Source of the DNA: Coptis chinensis
Lineage: Eukaryota > Streptophyta > Magnoliopsida > Ranunculales > Ranunculaceae
NCBI GenBank assembly: GCA_015680905.1
Contig: CM027382.1
Span: 10,947,501 to 11,011,500, forward strand
Length of the DNA: 64,000 nucleotides
Direction of reading: 5' to 3'
Shown in pieces: positions 10,242-21,459 of this stretch (the first letter of the stretch is position 1; every line of letters begins with the position of its first letter). Under the pieces are notes generated by a model. It searched no databases. It saw nothing but the letters and a program-made list of their open reading frames with translations, and was not told the origin of the DNA. Both the position numbers and the translations under genes were made by a program.

Positions 10242-11486
10242 CACCATAGCCATAACTTCTCGACGTCGTTGTATGACACTTTCTGGGAAGTTCAGATTTG
10301 TAGGTTTCAGCCATGTGTGGAAAAGGTTCAACGTTTACTCCAGTACAATTGTCAATCACGTACTGGGTGGCTTCTACAAGGAAGGTTTCGGGCACTCTAG
10401 AAACTTCGGTAACATCTGGGAGCATCACAGTCAGTGAGTTTATTGCCATTTTACATACTTTTTATAGTCACAATAATGCACTTACCCCCATATGTATCTA
10501 GTACACGGGACACTTCTCTAAACTGAGTTTGAAGCCTATCATCTCCCACAATGCTAACTACACAACAACTTAGTCTTTGCACAAGTTAGTTTCCTAAATG
10601 TGTCAATAGTATACCATAAACTATTTAGTGTCTTGATGGACTTGTTAATTTTCTTAAACGGATTATCCATTTACGGACTTGTTATATAGTGTCATGACAC
10701 AGCTATATAATGTCGTGAATAGTTTATTTAGTGTCTTTCCCACGACCATGTAATAAGCGTAAATGAACAAGTTGTTCAAAACAGTATATAATTAAGCTGG
10801 TACCGACACTAACTAAGCTGTCAATGACATCATGTCTGTTAACGGATAATCTGTTTAAGAGAAGGCCTGGGAGCTTATTAAGATATACTTTAGTGCCAAT
10901 AACAACCAAAGCTCACTTACCATCAACTTCTTTCGTAACGGGGAAGTGGGATGATTCACCTAAATCAGTGTCCGACACTTGAGATGGTTCGCCCAATTGG
11001 GCTTCAGGCAGTTCATATGGTTCGGGAATATCTGCAAAGTGATTTACTCAATCGACATATTAGTTTGGAAATTATCCGTTCAATAAGGCGCAATGAAATT
11101 GCAAGCTTACCTTCTTTTAACCTATTATCATGAATAGGTGATGAGCATGATAGTGGGACATCCTCCTCCATCAAATCTTCATTCTCCTTTCTGAAAATCA
11201 AGACACTACCTTCTCCATAGGTTTCCATTCTGTGTGCATCCATCATCTCCTTGTAATCTTCCTCCTCATCAATTGTGCAAACGTGTCCAGAGAGTAGGTT
11301 GCTAAATTGTAGTGGCTTTATCTTCATTACTTTTTCTAGAAAACCAATGATTCTCCAAAACTTGACTTCATACAACAACACCTAAGTTTCATTGATCCAC
11401 TTGCGTAAGTCACAACCCCACTTTCAAGAGTTCTGACTTTACCCCCAAACTTACATATGAAAAGCCCTTTCTCGTTTGCTCCCATT
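10242..11486 (-). CDS. Host gene, first four exons, PB1-like N terminus, truncated by an LTR element
   Basis: Spliced reading: exon A 11486-11111, B 11031-10921, C 10557-10486, D 10415-10242. The three introns (79, 363 and 70 nt) have GT donors (GTAAGC, GTAAGT, GTAAGT) and AG acceptors. All are phase 1, and the frame stays open across every junction from B to D; D also ends at a GTAAGT donor, so more exons existed. Exon A starts MGANEKGLFICKFGGKV and includes CTIDEEEDYKEMMDAH and GEGSVLIFRKENED, which looks like a PB1 fold (lysine-FGGK start, acidic OPCA-like end). The frame breaks near 11390 between these parts. Exons B-D are Glu/Ser/Val-rich and unfamiliar. It could be a PB1 kinase or transcription-factor relative, or the N terminus of a domesticated MULE transposase. 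The 3' exons are missing beyond the LTR at 10092. Confidence 0.45.
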
Positions 11487-12591
11487 TTAGTCACTGCTAA
11501 AGCCAATCAAACATGATTTATCTTATTGTTCAACACAGAGATAATGTTTCTCGAAGTCTAGTATAGTGGTGTCTAACTGTTATATAGAGAAGAGTCCCAA
11601 TAGTAGGTCCGAGTAGAATTGCAAAAATCAACTGAGATGTGTGGAATGACATGGACATAAACCATCTACTTAGGTATATATTGAAATGGTTGTATCCAAA
11701 CTGAATGTGCCTTCCTACCTAATCTCAATCCCCAATAGCACATGCTACTGTTTGTTACATGCTACTGTTTCTAAAATAGATATTTAGATATTAAAATCCA
11801 CAGTATTAGTTCACTACCATTGCTGATTGAGTGCAATACTCATGATGAGCACAACATTAGGAGAAATGTTGAGCCCTAGAGTATCATTTGTATAGAACTA
11901 AAGCATCAGTGTCTTCGGAGGGTTATATAGAGCTGATGTAAACTTTTAAAGTTAAAACAACTCCAATGTGGAAACTTGAGTTAAAGTTTGGATCTTTACT
12001 TCTAAAACACTCAAAACATTAAATAAGCAATAGGTTACTCTAAAGAGGAACCACTAAAGTGTCTTCAGAGTATAAGTTCGTGTCATGAATGACTAACACA
12101 GTTTGTGCCATGAATGACTAACACAAGCTTATAATGCTAGAGAGAGAATGAGTAAAGTGGAGGACAGGTAGTTATAACTTGAGATTAATGAGCCACATTA
12201 ATGACCCAATACCTCATTAATGAGGCTATGAACCACAAAGAATAAAGAATAATAGAATTAGAATTTAAAGCACACCTTGTGAACAAACTTCAAATCCAAA
12301 AGATTTGGTTAGAGGAAAACTTTGTGAACTTTTGAGGAAGAAAATAAATTGCCCTTGGGACGCGTGCAAACAGTAATTGAGAAGAACTGGAGAAGAACAA
12401 ACTAGATACTAGGTTGAATTTTCAAATACTAGGTTGATCAATCTGAAGTCAGAACTAGGGAATCTCTCCCATGCATTTAATGCATGGAAGTAAGGTGTCA
12501 TATAGGGGAACAATGGGAATTTCAGTTCATATAGGTTAAATGGGTGATTTCACTTTAATTTTGAATATTTTTTTATTTTTAATTTACAGGG
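11487..12591. other. Unexplained non-coding stretch upstream of the PB1-like gene
   Basis: No supported gene. It holds short direct repeats (CATGCTACTGTTT twice at 11751-11770; GTCATGAATGACTAACACA twice near 12082-12125) and an inverted ATTAATGAG/CTCATTAAT pair near 12184-12224. It would contain the promoter of the minus-strand PB1-like gene, but I could not single out a TATA box. Confidence 0.4.
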
Positions 12592-13580
12592 AGTGACTCT
12601 CAAGGACAAAAATGCTGAAAAAGTAACTCTCAAGGACACCTTTTTATTTTTGTAACCCATAAGGACCGAGTAGATGAAAGGTCAAGTATACCCTTGACGC
12701 GAAATAAAAAATGGATTGGGTAGATGAAATGTCAAGTATACCCCTAACGCAAAATAATTAACGTCCAGGCCCAGACGAAATGACCCGGTGTATTTAGTAT
12801 GAACATTGAATGTTCATAGTCCTTGGGTATGAACATTGATTGGGTATGAACATTCAATGTTCATAGTCCTTTGGGTTCATACAACATTTAATGTTTATAG
12901 TCATTGGGTATGAACATTGAATGTTCATAGTCCTTGGGTATGAACATTGATTCGGTATGAACATTCAATGTTCATAGTCCTTTGGGTATGAACATTCGAT
13001 ATTCATAGTCCTTGGATATGAACATTCAATATTCATAGTGAACATTCAATGTTCATAGTCCTTGGGTATGGACATTCAATATTCATAGTCTTTGGATATG
13101 AACATTGAATGTTCATAGTGAACATTCAATGTTCATAGTCCATGGGTATGAACATTGATTGGGTATGAACATTCAATGTTCATAGTCCTTTGGGTATGAA
13201 CATTCGATGTTCATAGTCCTTGGTCCTTTGGGTATGAACATTCAATGTTCATAGTCTTTAGGTATGAACATTCAATGTTCATACATTAATATATTGTATA
13301 ATGTACATTCACCTATTTTGATATGAACAATCATTGTTCATACACCAGCAGAAGGTATGAACACTCATTGTTTATAGTAAAATGACAGAAAGGGTAAAAT
13401 CGGAAAATATTTATTTTAAATTCGGGTCATTTGTCCTTGAGGGTTATTTTCACGGAAGGGTATAACTGGTATTTTAAAAAATGTAAAAAGGTAGGGCCAA
13501 CTTATTTTGTCCTTGAGGGTTATTAATTTTGAAATAGTGGGTTCGGGTTAAGTTACTTTTCCCCAAAATTTGTCCTTGTG
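12592..13580. mobile_element. Small non-autonomous element with inverted CTCAAGGACAAAA ends
   Basis: The left side has GTGACTCTCAAGGACAAAA and AGTAACTCTCAAGGACACC (12592-12640). The right side has the reverse complement three times: TTTGTCCTTGAGGGTTATT near 13430 and 13520, and TTTGTCCTTGTGAGTTATTC near 13568. GGTCAAGTATACCC recurs twice just inside the left end. No transposase frame is present; the centre is a palindromic tandem array. Multiple terminal repeats suggest a MULE-like or other inverted-repeat element, but no target duplication was found. Confidence 0.45.
12785..13300. repeat. Palindromic tandem array around GAACATTCAATGTTC
   Basis: About 15 copies of a roughly 30-bp unit, GGGTATGAACATTCAATGTTC followed by ATAGTCCTT. 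Each core TGAACATT-N-AATGTTCA is a near-perfect inverted repeat. Variants have ATTGAATG, ATTCGATG or ATTCAATATTC at the centre. No reading frame is kept. Inverted units facing each other could form repeated short hairpins. Confidence 0.85.
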
Positions 13581-14028
13581 AGTTATTCATAAAAAACCGT
13601 GTCCTCTAGACTTCATTTTTCCCAAAATTGGGCCTTGGGACCAATTCCTTGTTTAATTTAAGGGACTACATAGACAATTTACATAATCAGTAAAGGCTAA
13701 ATATGAGAATCTATGTGGCCCCCAAAAGTAGGTCCGACGTTTGATTGTGGAATAAAACATGTGAGTACGGATTTTAGTATGTTTGTTAACTAGGGGTCCG
13801 ATTTTTTGAAGTTGGCCAACTTCTTTTGTATATTCTTCTTTAGTCAAGGACATCTATATATACGGCTATATATAGGAGTTTTCAACAAAAGGAACTACGA
13901 TGTTTGTTTCCTAGGGACCACCTGGTCCGAACAATTGGTGGCTAGAGCGAGATATGTGTATGCACAGATAAGCACTACCTAATGAATTTTTTTATTAACT
14001 TTATTTTCTTGTTTGGGTGATTACTCAC
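13581..14028. other. Intron-like stretch downstream of patatin exon 2
   Basis: This follows the exon 2 donor on the minus strand. I looked for the next patatin exon and saw none. A short open stretch at 13653-13853 has no family features. Confidence 0.4.
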
Positions 14029-14213
14029 TTGTTTTTTTTAGGAAATATGTCGGGACAGTGCTTAAGGTAGAAGGCGACGATGTCTTTGGTTGCATAAAGT
14101 GGTCGGTTATTGTCATCAGGAGCAGTAATCATGGTGGCAATAAGGCCGCCAGTGCTAGTGCCTGCCACAACATCAAAATAATCGGCAAGTCTGACTTCCT
14201 CTCCATCTAGTTC
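14029..14213 (-). CDS. Patatin-like acyl hydrolase, exon 2
   Basis: The exon encodes [20 protein letters not shown], then TGGLIATM and a segment ending [15 protein letters not shown] is the patatin nucleophile-elbow motif with the catalytic serine; the preceding DYFDVVA and following [11 protein letters not shown] match plant patatin-like proteins, which hydrolyse lipid acyl chains through a Ser-Asp dyad. The acceptor TTGTAG precedes 14213 and the donor GTGAGT follows 14029. The exon is open and in phase 0 with exon 1. The catalytic Asp would lie in later exons that are not visible. The family is about 400 residues; only about 105 are present here. Confidence 0.85.
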
Positions 14214-14376
14214 CTACAACACAATTACACCTTATTCATCAGTATTCAATTAGTCTAAAAAATATTTAAAACTAACATGCACACAGGTGTGGGAGTCAGA
14301 GGTCAAGAAATCAAGCATCTGGTTTTTATTGGAGTTAAATATAGATATACAGAGGCGTTACGTATGTTTGCCTCAC

Positions 14377-14423
14377 CTGCAACTGTGCTTCAAGAAAAGC
14401 AAGCATGATTGCTGGAAGTAAAC
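14377..14423 (-). CDS. Patatin-like gene, distal half of exon 1
   Basis: This short piece reads LPAIMLAFLEAQLQ up to the donor GTGAGG (14376-14371). It continues exactly the frame of 29225-29142 once the 14.7-kb element and one TAAAC copy are discounted. The helix right after the glycine loop ends in LEAQLQ, the usual end of exon 1 in plant patatins. Confidence 0.85.
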
Positions 14424-15250
14424 TATTTCGACAAGATTTGCCTAAACACACCAGTTGGGTCGGAAGTGATCTTTTTCAGAAGGAGATTGCGAAGGAGATG
14501 GTTGTTGGGGAGAGTTGAGATTGGACTTCGGTTTTGAAGTTGCCTACGTACCCAAAGATATTGCTTGGGATCAAGTCTCGATTATGTAGTTCTTGAAAAA
14601 TGATGAAGGTTGGATTTTATAGGTAAGATTGGTGATAGTTACTTCCTCGTTCTCCAATATTCCAATTGTGGGATGAAGTTGGAGAACTGGTAGGAGAACT
14701 ATCTAATTGTGGGATGAAGTTGGAGAACTGGCGGAAAACTGTCCAATCGTGGGATGAAGTTAGAGAATTGGCGGGAGAACTGGCCAATCGTGGGATGAAG
14801 TTGGAGAATTGGCGGGAGAACTGTCACATGATATAAAGTTGATGGAAGTGAATCTTGAATGTGGATGAAGTTGTGAAATTTGTGGAAGTTGTGGACGAAG
14901 TTGTGGAAGTTGATTGATTCGATCAAACAACTTCCTCGCAAATGTTCAAGACACGTGTTTAATTGAATAGACTTTGCGTTATGTGGGTAGGTAGGCTATA
15001 AATTAAATCTGAGCATGGGATCTGAGCGTGGGATTTATTGTAGAAAAGCTCTGAGCATAGGCTTTATTATAGATAAGCTCTGAGCATGGGCTCTGAGCGT
15101 GTGCTTTTTGGACTCTGAGCATGGACTTTATTATTGATAAGCTCTGAGCATGGGCTCTGAGCGTGGACTTTTTGGGCTCTGAGCATGGGCTCTGAGTGTA
15201 GATTTGTATTGAATTGGGTTTTATTGGGCCACATTTGTGGGTCCGGAACA
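14424..15250 (-). repeat. Left (3') LTR of the LARD-like element, 827 bp
   Basis: It ends CCGGAACA at 15250. The outer end reads TATTTCGAC where the partner has TGTTTTGAC, so the terminal TG has decayed to TA. Inside are tandem 38-bp units (GTGGGATGAAGTTGGAGAA with GGCGGGAGAACTG, 14650-14820) and about 40-bp units (GCTCTGAGCATGGGCTCTGAGCGTGGG, broken here: CTCTGAGCATGGGCTCTGAG) at 15005-15200. A minus-strand TATA box CTATAAAATCC lies at about 14615-14626. Confidence 0.9.
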
Positions 15251-15554
15251 TGGGCAAAACCTGTGTGGCAAAGAAGTAACTTTTTTTTTTTGTAGGTTTG
15301 TAAACTGTTATATATTGTTTCTTTTGAGGTACATTAAGTTACCATCTAGAAGCTGGTAAAATAGTAAACAATATGTAATTTTGTTTTCTGCAACTGTTGG
15401 ACAACAAGAATGCACACCTGAGGCATTACAAATGAAGGTGGATTACAAGTGTGGAAAAGGAAGTTTGGGCTATAGGCATGGCTAAGGACATGAATAAGCA
15501 CTTGCGATCACGACTGCTAGATTTAATGCAATCTAGTTTGTCTTGCGAGTTGGG

Positions 15555-16060
15555 CTATTCAACCACTAAAAAAAGAAGGAAGTTCGGAGCTTCTTCTAGT
15601 CGACTGTCAGGAGAGGAACACAGAGAGTATCTAACATAATGGTTTGGTTTTGTGTGTAGCTGAGATTCTCGTGCATTTTTCTCTTTCCGTTCTCTGTAAT
15701 CATGTAAACAAATCTTTCCCAACTCCAAATCTAGTTTAGCTCCAGTGAGTATCCAGTACCCAGGGCTGTCTTGTGGCCCCTTGCATAATTGTGACATGTC
15801 TACAAATCTTAAATGCTTTAGTGTTTGCCTTGGCAAAGGGGTGTCGTTGGGTACACACCTGAGTTTATCACCATTGATTTTGGTTTCTCTTTCTCAGAAT
15901 TATTTCCTAGAATTGACGTACTAATTGTCGTGAATAAACTCGAGCTGTGTAACGATTCCATCGGACCTTGCTCCCAAACTAATTGTCCTATATAAGCACC
16001 ATAGACTTTAGAATACATCAGTCGAAGGTGAAGTACATTCTTAGACTCATTCTTAAACAT
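15555..16060 (-). pseudogene. C-terminal fragment of a plant MACPF-domain (CAD1/NSL1-like) gene, frameshifted
   Basis: The frame from 16060 reads VLHLRLMYSKVYGAYIGQLV, then WEQGP, and ends SMVINSGVYPTTP. After a one-base shift near 15835 it goes on with TLKHLRFVDMSQLCKGPQDS and PGYWILTGAKLDLELGKICL. This is the conserved C-terminal part of plant MACPF proteins, where a GPQDSPGYW-type motif precedes TGAKL. These proteins are negative regulators of cell death in Arabidopsis. The tail to 15555 (RLEEAPNFLLFL) is less certain. The fragment lies in the LARD-like element in the element's own orientation, so it is probably captured host sequence. It is not functional. Confidence 0.7.
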
Positions 16061-18640
16061 TTTTCTTTGCTTATGTTGATCAAAAGATCACGGAAGGAGT
16101 ACGAGACAAACAAACTATCTATAGTTGTTTTTTGTTTGGAGCTGATAATCCCTAAGATCCATTGAACTTATGGATATGAGACATTCATTTCGGTCAATAT
16201 AAAATGAGAGCCACTTAAGAGTCTGGACTGTAGATTGTGAGATAAAAAAAGGATGGGAAACCATGGATGTGCCAATGGAACCTTAGATGATATGAAGTAC
16301 TCTTCTCCTGTTCCTCTAATTGGGTTTTACATATCATCTGCCACTTTAGTATGCGTTATACTCATGGCATGTGATATCATTTCTGGATTTCGCAGTAGAA
16401 AGCCATGGTTACCTTGTTGATTTTTCTCGCTCAACTCAGTGACACTGACTCTTCTTATTTTGTTTCCATTTGCACTTCTGCCTACAATGTTTAAAATATG
16501 GAGCGGCATAGGCAGTTCAAAGAATCGGCATCGGCAGTTCATAAGATCGGCAATCAAAGGATCATCGGCAAGTGCGGCAATCTGAAGGATTAGGCAACTC
16601 ATTCAGCAGCATACAACGACAATTAAGCAACTCATTCAGCGGCATACAACGGTGATTAACAAGACTGGCAACTCATTCAGCGGCAATTCTTTCCAGTGGT
16701 AATTCAAAGGCTAGAATAGATTTTCTTGTTCTTTTATTGTTTAATAGGGTCAACAAGTTCAAACTGATCGGTTTATACTTGCGAAATTGATCGACTTGAG
16801 TGATCAGTTTGAATTGATGGGGTTTAAATTGATGTGATTGGGTTTAAATTAAAGCTTTGATTAAAGCCTATTGGGTTTTATTTTTTAAAAAATGGGGTTT
16901 TTATTTTTTTTAAAATTAAAAGGATCGGTTGTTTTATTGGGTTTTATCCCTTTAAAAGTAGTGTTAAAGTCAAAAAAGGATAAAGTAGAGCTAAAGTAAA
17001 AAAATAGATTGCTTAGTATTGACTTTAACTCTACTATTGACTTTAAACTACTTTTAAAAGGGATAGAGAGCCATTGGACTCGGCAAATATAATGTATAAT
17101 GTTCTTTAAAAATGGCAAGGGTAGTTTTGTAAAACAGGTTATTAGATTGAAAACAAAACCATCGGCTGTTTAGAAGTTTGAGTTCAAAAATCTGGTAAGT
17201 TTAAAGAAAATATAGCTGGCATTGGAATTGGGTTTTCTTTTGTGATAAGCACATGAAAATTTTAGATTTGTCTATACCCAAGAGGGTCGGCAAAAGGGAA
17301 ATAATATGAGTAGAACATTACAAGCTTAGAGCAAACGAATCAACAAAAAATAGATCAGGCTAGAGAATGCGCTCTCTCTACTGATGTTCTGCTTTCTTAT
17401 CATCAATCCTCTACAGCCTTCTTATCAGCTGTTCTGCTATTGTTGCTACTGCCTCTACAGGTGGTGGATTTGCAAGAGCCGTGGTGGGAGGATTGGTATT
17501 CGATCGGTTTGAATCGTGTCGAAAACTGATCGGCATGGACAAGTTCCAAACGAATGATTTCAATTTAAACCAAATTGATCGGCATATTAATTGGTTTTAG
17601 ATGTTTTAGTAGCAAAGATGGCAGCAACAGTTGTAAAGGAGGTAATGTTGAAGCAAACAAATGGGGTTAATTGGAGATTGTTGATTGGTAAATTGATAGG
17701 GAAGTCTACCTTTTCGGAAAATTGGGTTATCAAAATCGATTGAGAGATCGGGTTGGAAATTGTAATTGATATGCAGTTGTCATTTATCGGCAATTTGTAT
17801 AGTTTATTTATTCAATCGGTTTTGAGTCGTAAGATCGCAACTTGACAAACTCATCGGCAATATTATAAAGTGATTGAGGCTATACAAACTGTTAGATTTT
17901 TCAATGGGTAAGCAAGTTAATTGGTTTGATCATTAAATATTTTAATGGATTAGTAAATTGATCGGGCTAATTGTTGGGTATTCAATACGCAATTAATGAA
18001 TTGATTTGAAACAAGTAGGTGGGTTGTGATCGGTAACTTGATAGGATCGGTTTTTATTTATTTATTTATTTATTGTCTCTTGATTGATCGGGTGTGGGAA
18101 ATAATTTAATTTGTTAGAATTGGATCTGCAAGGTTGATGGACAATTTAACAAGGGTAAGCGAACTTGATTGGCAAGTTGATCAATCAGCAAGTTCACTTT
18201 TCAAAGCTCAAAATTGAGCATTCAAAGTGATTTGCAACAGTATTGAACTTCAAGTTCAAACTGATTAGGAAGTGAATCTTTTAGGACTAACACTTATACA
18301 ATCGTCTAGTTGATTGGAAGTAGAATTGATCGATAATTTAAAAGAAAGGAATTGGTATTCAATACAATATTGGAAACACAATTAGTGATTTGATCGGCAA
18401 ATTGAATGATTGATCTGCTATAAGCAAGATCGGGCAAACGAATTTTCCGGCTTTAAAACATGTCGGGTTGAGAGAATTGATGAATTTTATAAATTGTTTG
18501 GGTTTTAGATAGGTGTTATTTATTAGATATGCTTGTGAAATGGTTAGAGGATCATGTAGCTAAAATTAAAGATGAGATTCTCTTTTGTTTTTCTTGTTAA
18601 GCAAAGGATCGACAAACCAATGGTTATAATATAAGGTCGG
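16061..18640. other. GATCGG-rich non-coding interior of the LARD-like element
   Basis: No gene is supported. ATCGGCA, GATCGG and TTGATCGG recur dozens of times, especially at 16520-16700 and 17460-18480. A roughly 30-bp inverted pair sits at 16960-17070 (CTTTAAAAGTAGTGTTAAAG and TTTAAACTACTTTTAAAAGG). The segment looks like decayed simple repetition, not former pol. Confidence 0.5.
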
Positions 18641-18718
18641 TCAAAATATATAGGAGTTGGGTAATCTGGCCTTGAGGTAGGTTGGCAAAATAGATATAAG
18701 AATTAAAGATAACGTAAT

Positions 18719-19235
18719 TGGGGTGTCGCCGCCCCCATAATGTATTGATAATGTAATTAAGTCTAAGGTGTCGCCGCCCCCATAATATAATGATAATGTA
18801 ATGAAATTTGGGGTGTTGCCGCCCCCAAAGTGTAATAATAACATAATGAAATTTGTGGTGTCGCCGCCCCCATAATATAATGATAACGTAATGAAATTTG
18901 GGGTGTCGCCGCTCCCATAGTGTAATGATAACGTAATGAAATTTGGGGTGTCCCCCCCTCCCTCCCCATAATATAATAATAACATAATGAAATTTGGGGT
19001 GTCGCCGCCCCCAAAGTGTAATGATAACATAATTAAATTTGGGGTGTCGCCGCCCCCATAGTGTAATGATAATGAAAGTTGAGGTGACGCCCCCAGATTG
19101 TAATGATTATATATTAAAAGTTGGGGTGACACTGCCCCCATAGTGTACTGATAACATAAGAAATTTGAGGTGTTGCCGCCCTCATAGTGTAAGGATAACG
19201 TAATGAAATTTTGGGGTGTCACCGCCCCCATAGTA
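18719..19235. repeat. 45-bp tandem array (11 units)
   Basis: The unit is GGGGTGTCGCCGCCCCCATA with ATATAATGATAATGTAATGAAATTT. The period is close to 45 bp, 15 codons, so minus-strand frames stay open by repetition: a 213-codon frame repeating HYGGGDTPNFITLSL and an overlapping frame repeating MGAATPQISLCYHY. I see no reason to call either a protein. Confidence 0.85.
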
Positions 19236-19539
19236 CAATGATTAAAATACTTTAAATGAAATGCTAATTTAAATGTATACATGTATGAAGATTAGATAAA
19301 TTATAAATGTAAAATGATATTTAAGATGCCTTTATGTATATATGGTCTTTCATTTTGACTATGTGCAACTCTGTCCCACTTTTGAATGTCGTCATTCCTT
19401 ATAAATTGCAATATTTTTTGCAGTGAATCAATATGACTTTGAGGCAGAAGAATTTTAAGTATCATCATTCTTTGAGCAGTGGTAAAACACTTCTTGTTAT
19501 ATGGCTGATCCATTCTTTATTTAGGCTATAAACAGAAGA

Positions 19540-20660
19540 ATATCGATATCATCATATTGGACTGATCAGCATGTCGATGAGCCATAGGCTTGACATGTTA
19601 TCAATTGTGCGAGTTCCTTGATGAGATCAATCACTTATTGTTGTATACCAATCCATTATTCGGTGAGGCAACAAATAGAAAGCTATTGACATCATCATAT
19701 ATATGGACGGATCAGCATGTCGATGAGCCCTAAGGTTTGGGCTACTATCGATTGTGCGAGTTCCATGATGAGGTCAATCACTTCTAGCTCTGATCCTTTC
19801 TTTAGTAAGGCAACAAATAGAAGGCTATTGACATCATCATATAGACAGATCAGCATGTCGATAAGCTCTAAGGTTTTGGCTACTATCAACTGTGCGAGTT
19901 CCATGACAAGTCAACCACTCCTTGTTATATGCCAATCCATTCTTCAGTGAGGCAACAAATAGAAGGGCTATCGACCATCATATGGACAAATCAGCATGTT
20001 GATGAGCCCTAAGGTTTGAGCTACTATTAACTATGTGAGTTCCATTACGAGGTCAACGACTCCTTGTTATATGTCGATCCATTCTTCAGTGAGGCAACAA
20101 ATAGAAAGTTATCGACATCATCATATAGACATATCAGCATGTCGATGAGCCCTAAGGTTTGGGCTACTATCGACTGTGTGAGTTCCATTATGAGGTCAAC
20201 CACTCCTTGTTACATGTCGATCCATTCTTCAGTGAGGTAACAAATAGAAAGTTATCGACATCATCATATGGACATATCAGCATGTCGATGAGCCCTAAGG
20301 TTTGGGCTACTATCAACTGTGCGAGTTCCATTACGAGGTCAACGACTCCTTGTTATATGTCGATCCATTCTTCAGTGAGGCAACAAATAGAAAGTTATTG
20401 ACATCATCATATGGACATATCAGCATGTCGATGAGCCCTAAGGTTTGGGCTACTATCGACTTTGTGAGTTCCATTATGAAGTCAACCACTCCTTGTTATA
20501 TGTCGATCCCTTCTTTAGTGAGGCAACAAATAAAAAGTTATTGACATCATCATATGGACATATCAGCATGTCGATGAGCCCTAAGGTTTGGGCTACTATC
20601 GACTGTGCGAGTTCCATTATGAAGTCAACCACTCCTTGTTATATGCCAATTTCTCGTAGT
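19540..20660. repeat. 143-bp tandem array (about 8 units)
   Basis: Each unit contains CATATCAGCATGTCGATGAG, CCCTAAGGTTTGGGCTACTA and GGTCAACCACTCCTTGTTAT, then GAGGCAACAAATAGAAAG. The copies beginning near 20159, 20302 and 20445 are exactly 143 bp apart and nearly identical. Those to the left are shorter and more diverged, with deletions near 19960. Open frames starting in each unit are by-products of the repetition. Confidence 0.9.
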
Positions 20661-20920
20661 TATTAAAGTTTCATCTCTATCATCAAGCTACTCAAAATGA
20701 TTGATATGCTTAATATAGATTCTGATCTACTCAATCTAAGATGATTAGAATAAAAATGAGATCTAATCAATATTCTTTTTGCTTGCCGACTAATTAAGTT
20801 GAATAAACTTTTTCGAAGTAAAATTTGTTGGAGTGTCAAAATTGAAAAATCAATTAAGAAAAAATATTATTGCCGACCATTTGGATCGGGCAAAGTGAAA
20901 ACCAATTTTAGATCGACATT

Positions 20921-20925
20921 TGTGT

Positions 20926-20979
<54 letters not shown>
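20921..20979. repeat. TG dinucleotide microsatellite
   Basis: About 29 TG units with one TA interruption lie just beside the 143-bp array. Confidence 0.95.
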
Positions 20980-20981
<2 letters not shown>

Positions 20982-21459
20982 AGGTAGGCAAAATCAGATA
21001 TTACAAATTGTCAATGAAGAGGAGAGCCAACTATGGAGATCGGTTCACTACTAAAAAAAGGGCTTTTTATGACAGCTTTTAGCTGTCATGAAATACATAT
21101 TATGACATTTTCTGATTGAAAAACTAGTCGTCATTACTGGGGGTGTCATAAAAAGTCAACCAAAACCATCATTAAAGTTATGACGGTTCATAGAAAGATG
21201 TCCTGAAAGTTCCTCCCATTATGACATATATTAGTCTTTAAAACGTCATAGTAGGTAAATTTTATTATGACACCTCATATGTAAACGTCATAAAATATAG
21301 TTAGAACCATCAAGAAATTCACAATATTTTCTAACACTTCACATCATAGCCGTCAAGAAATGCCCATTGACTATTGTGGAACCGTCATTTTATGGAAGAA
21401 AAATACGTCAACATATAGTTTACACTATGACAGTTCTTCTAAAACCGTCATCTATTTTT

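Noticed and set aside
13653..13853. Possible patatin exon 3
   Set aside because: The 66-codon frame has no patatin motifs and no splice sites in the right phase.
18641..19282. 213-codon protein with HYGGGDTPNFITLSL repeats
   Set aside because: It is a frame through a 45-bp tandem array whose period is a multiple of three; two overlapping frames are open in the same way.
20159..20666. Series of small plus-strand proteins starting MGYYRLCEF or MGYYQLCEF
   Set aside because: They recur every 143 bp with the tandem array and have no start context or family resemblance.
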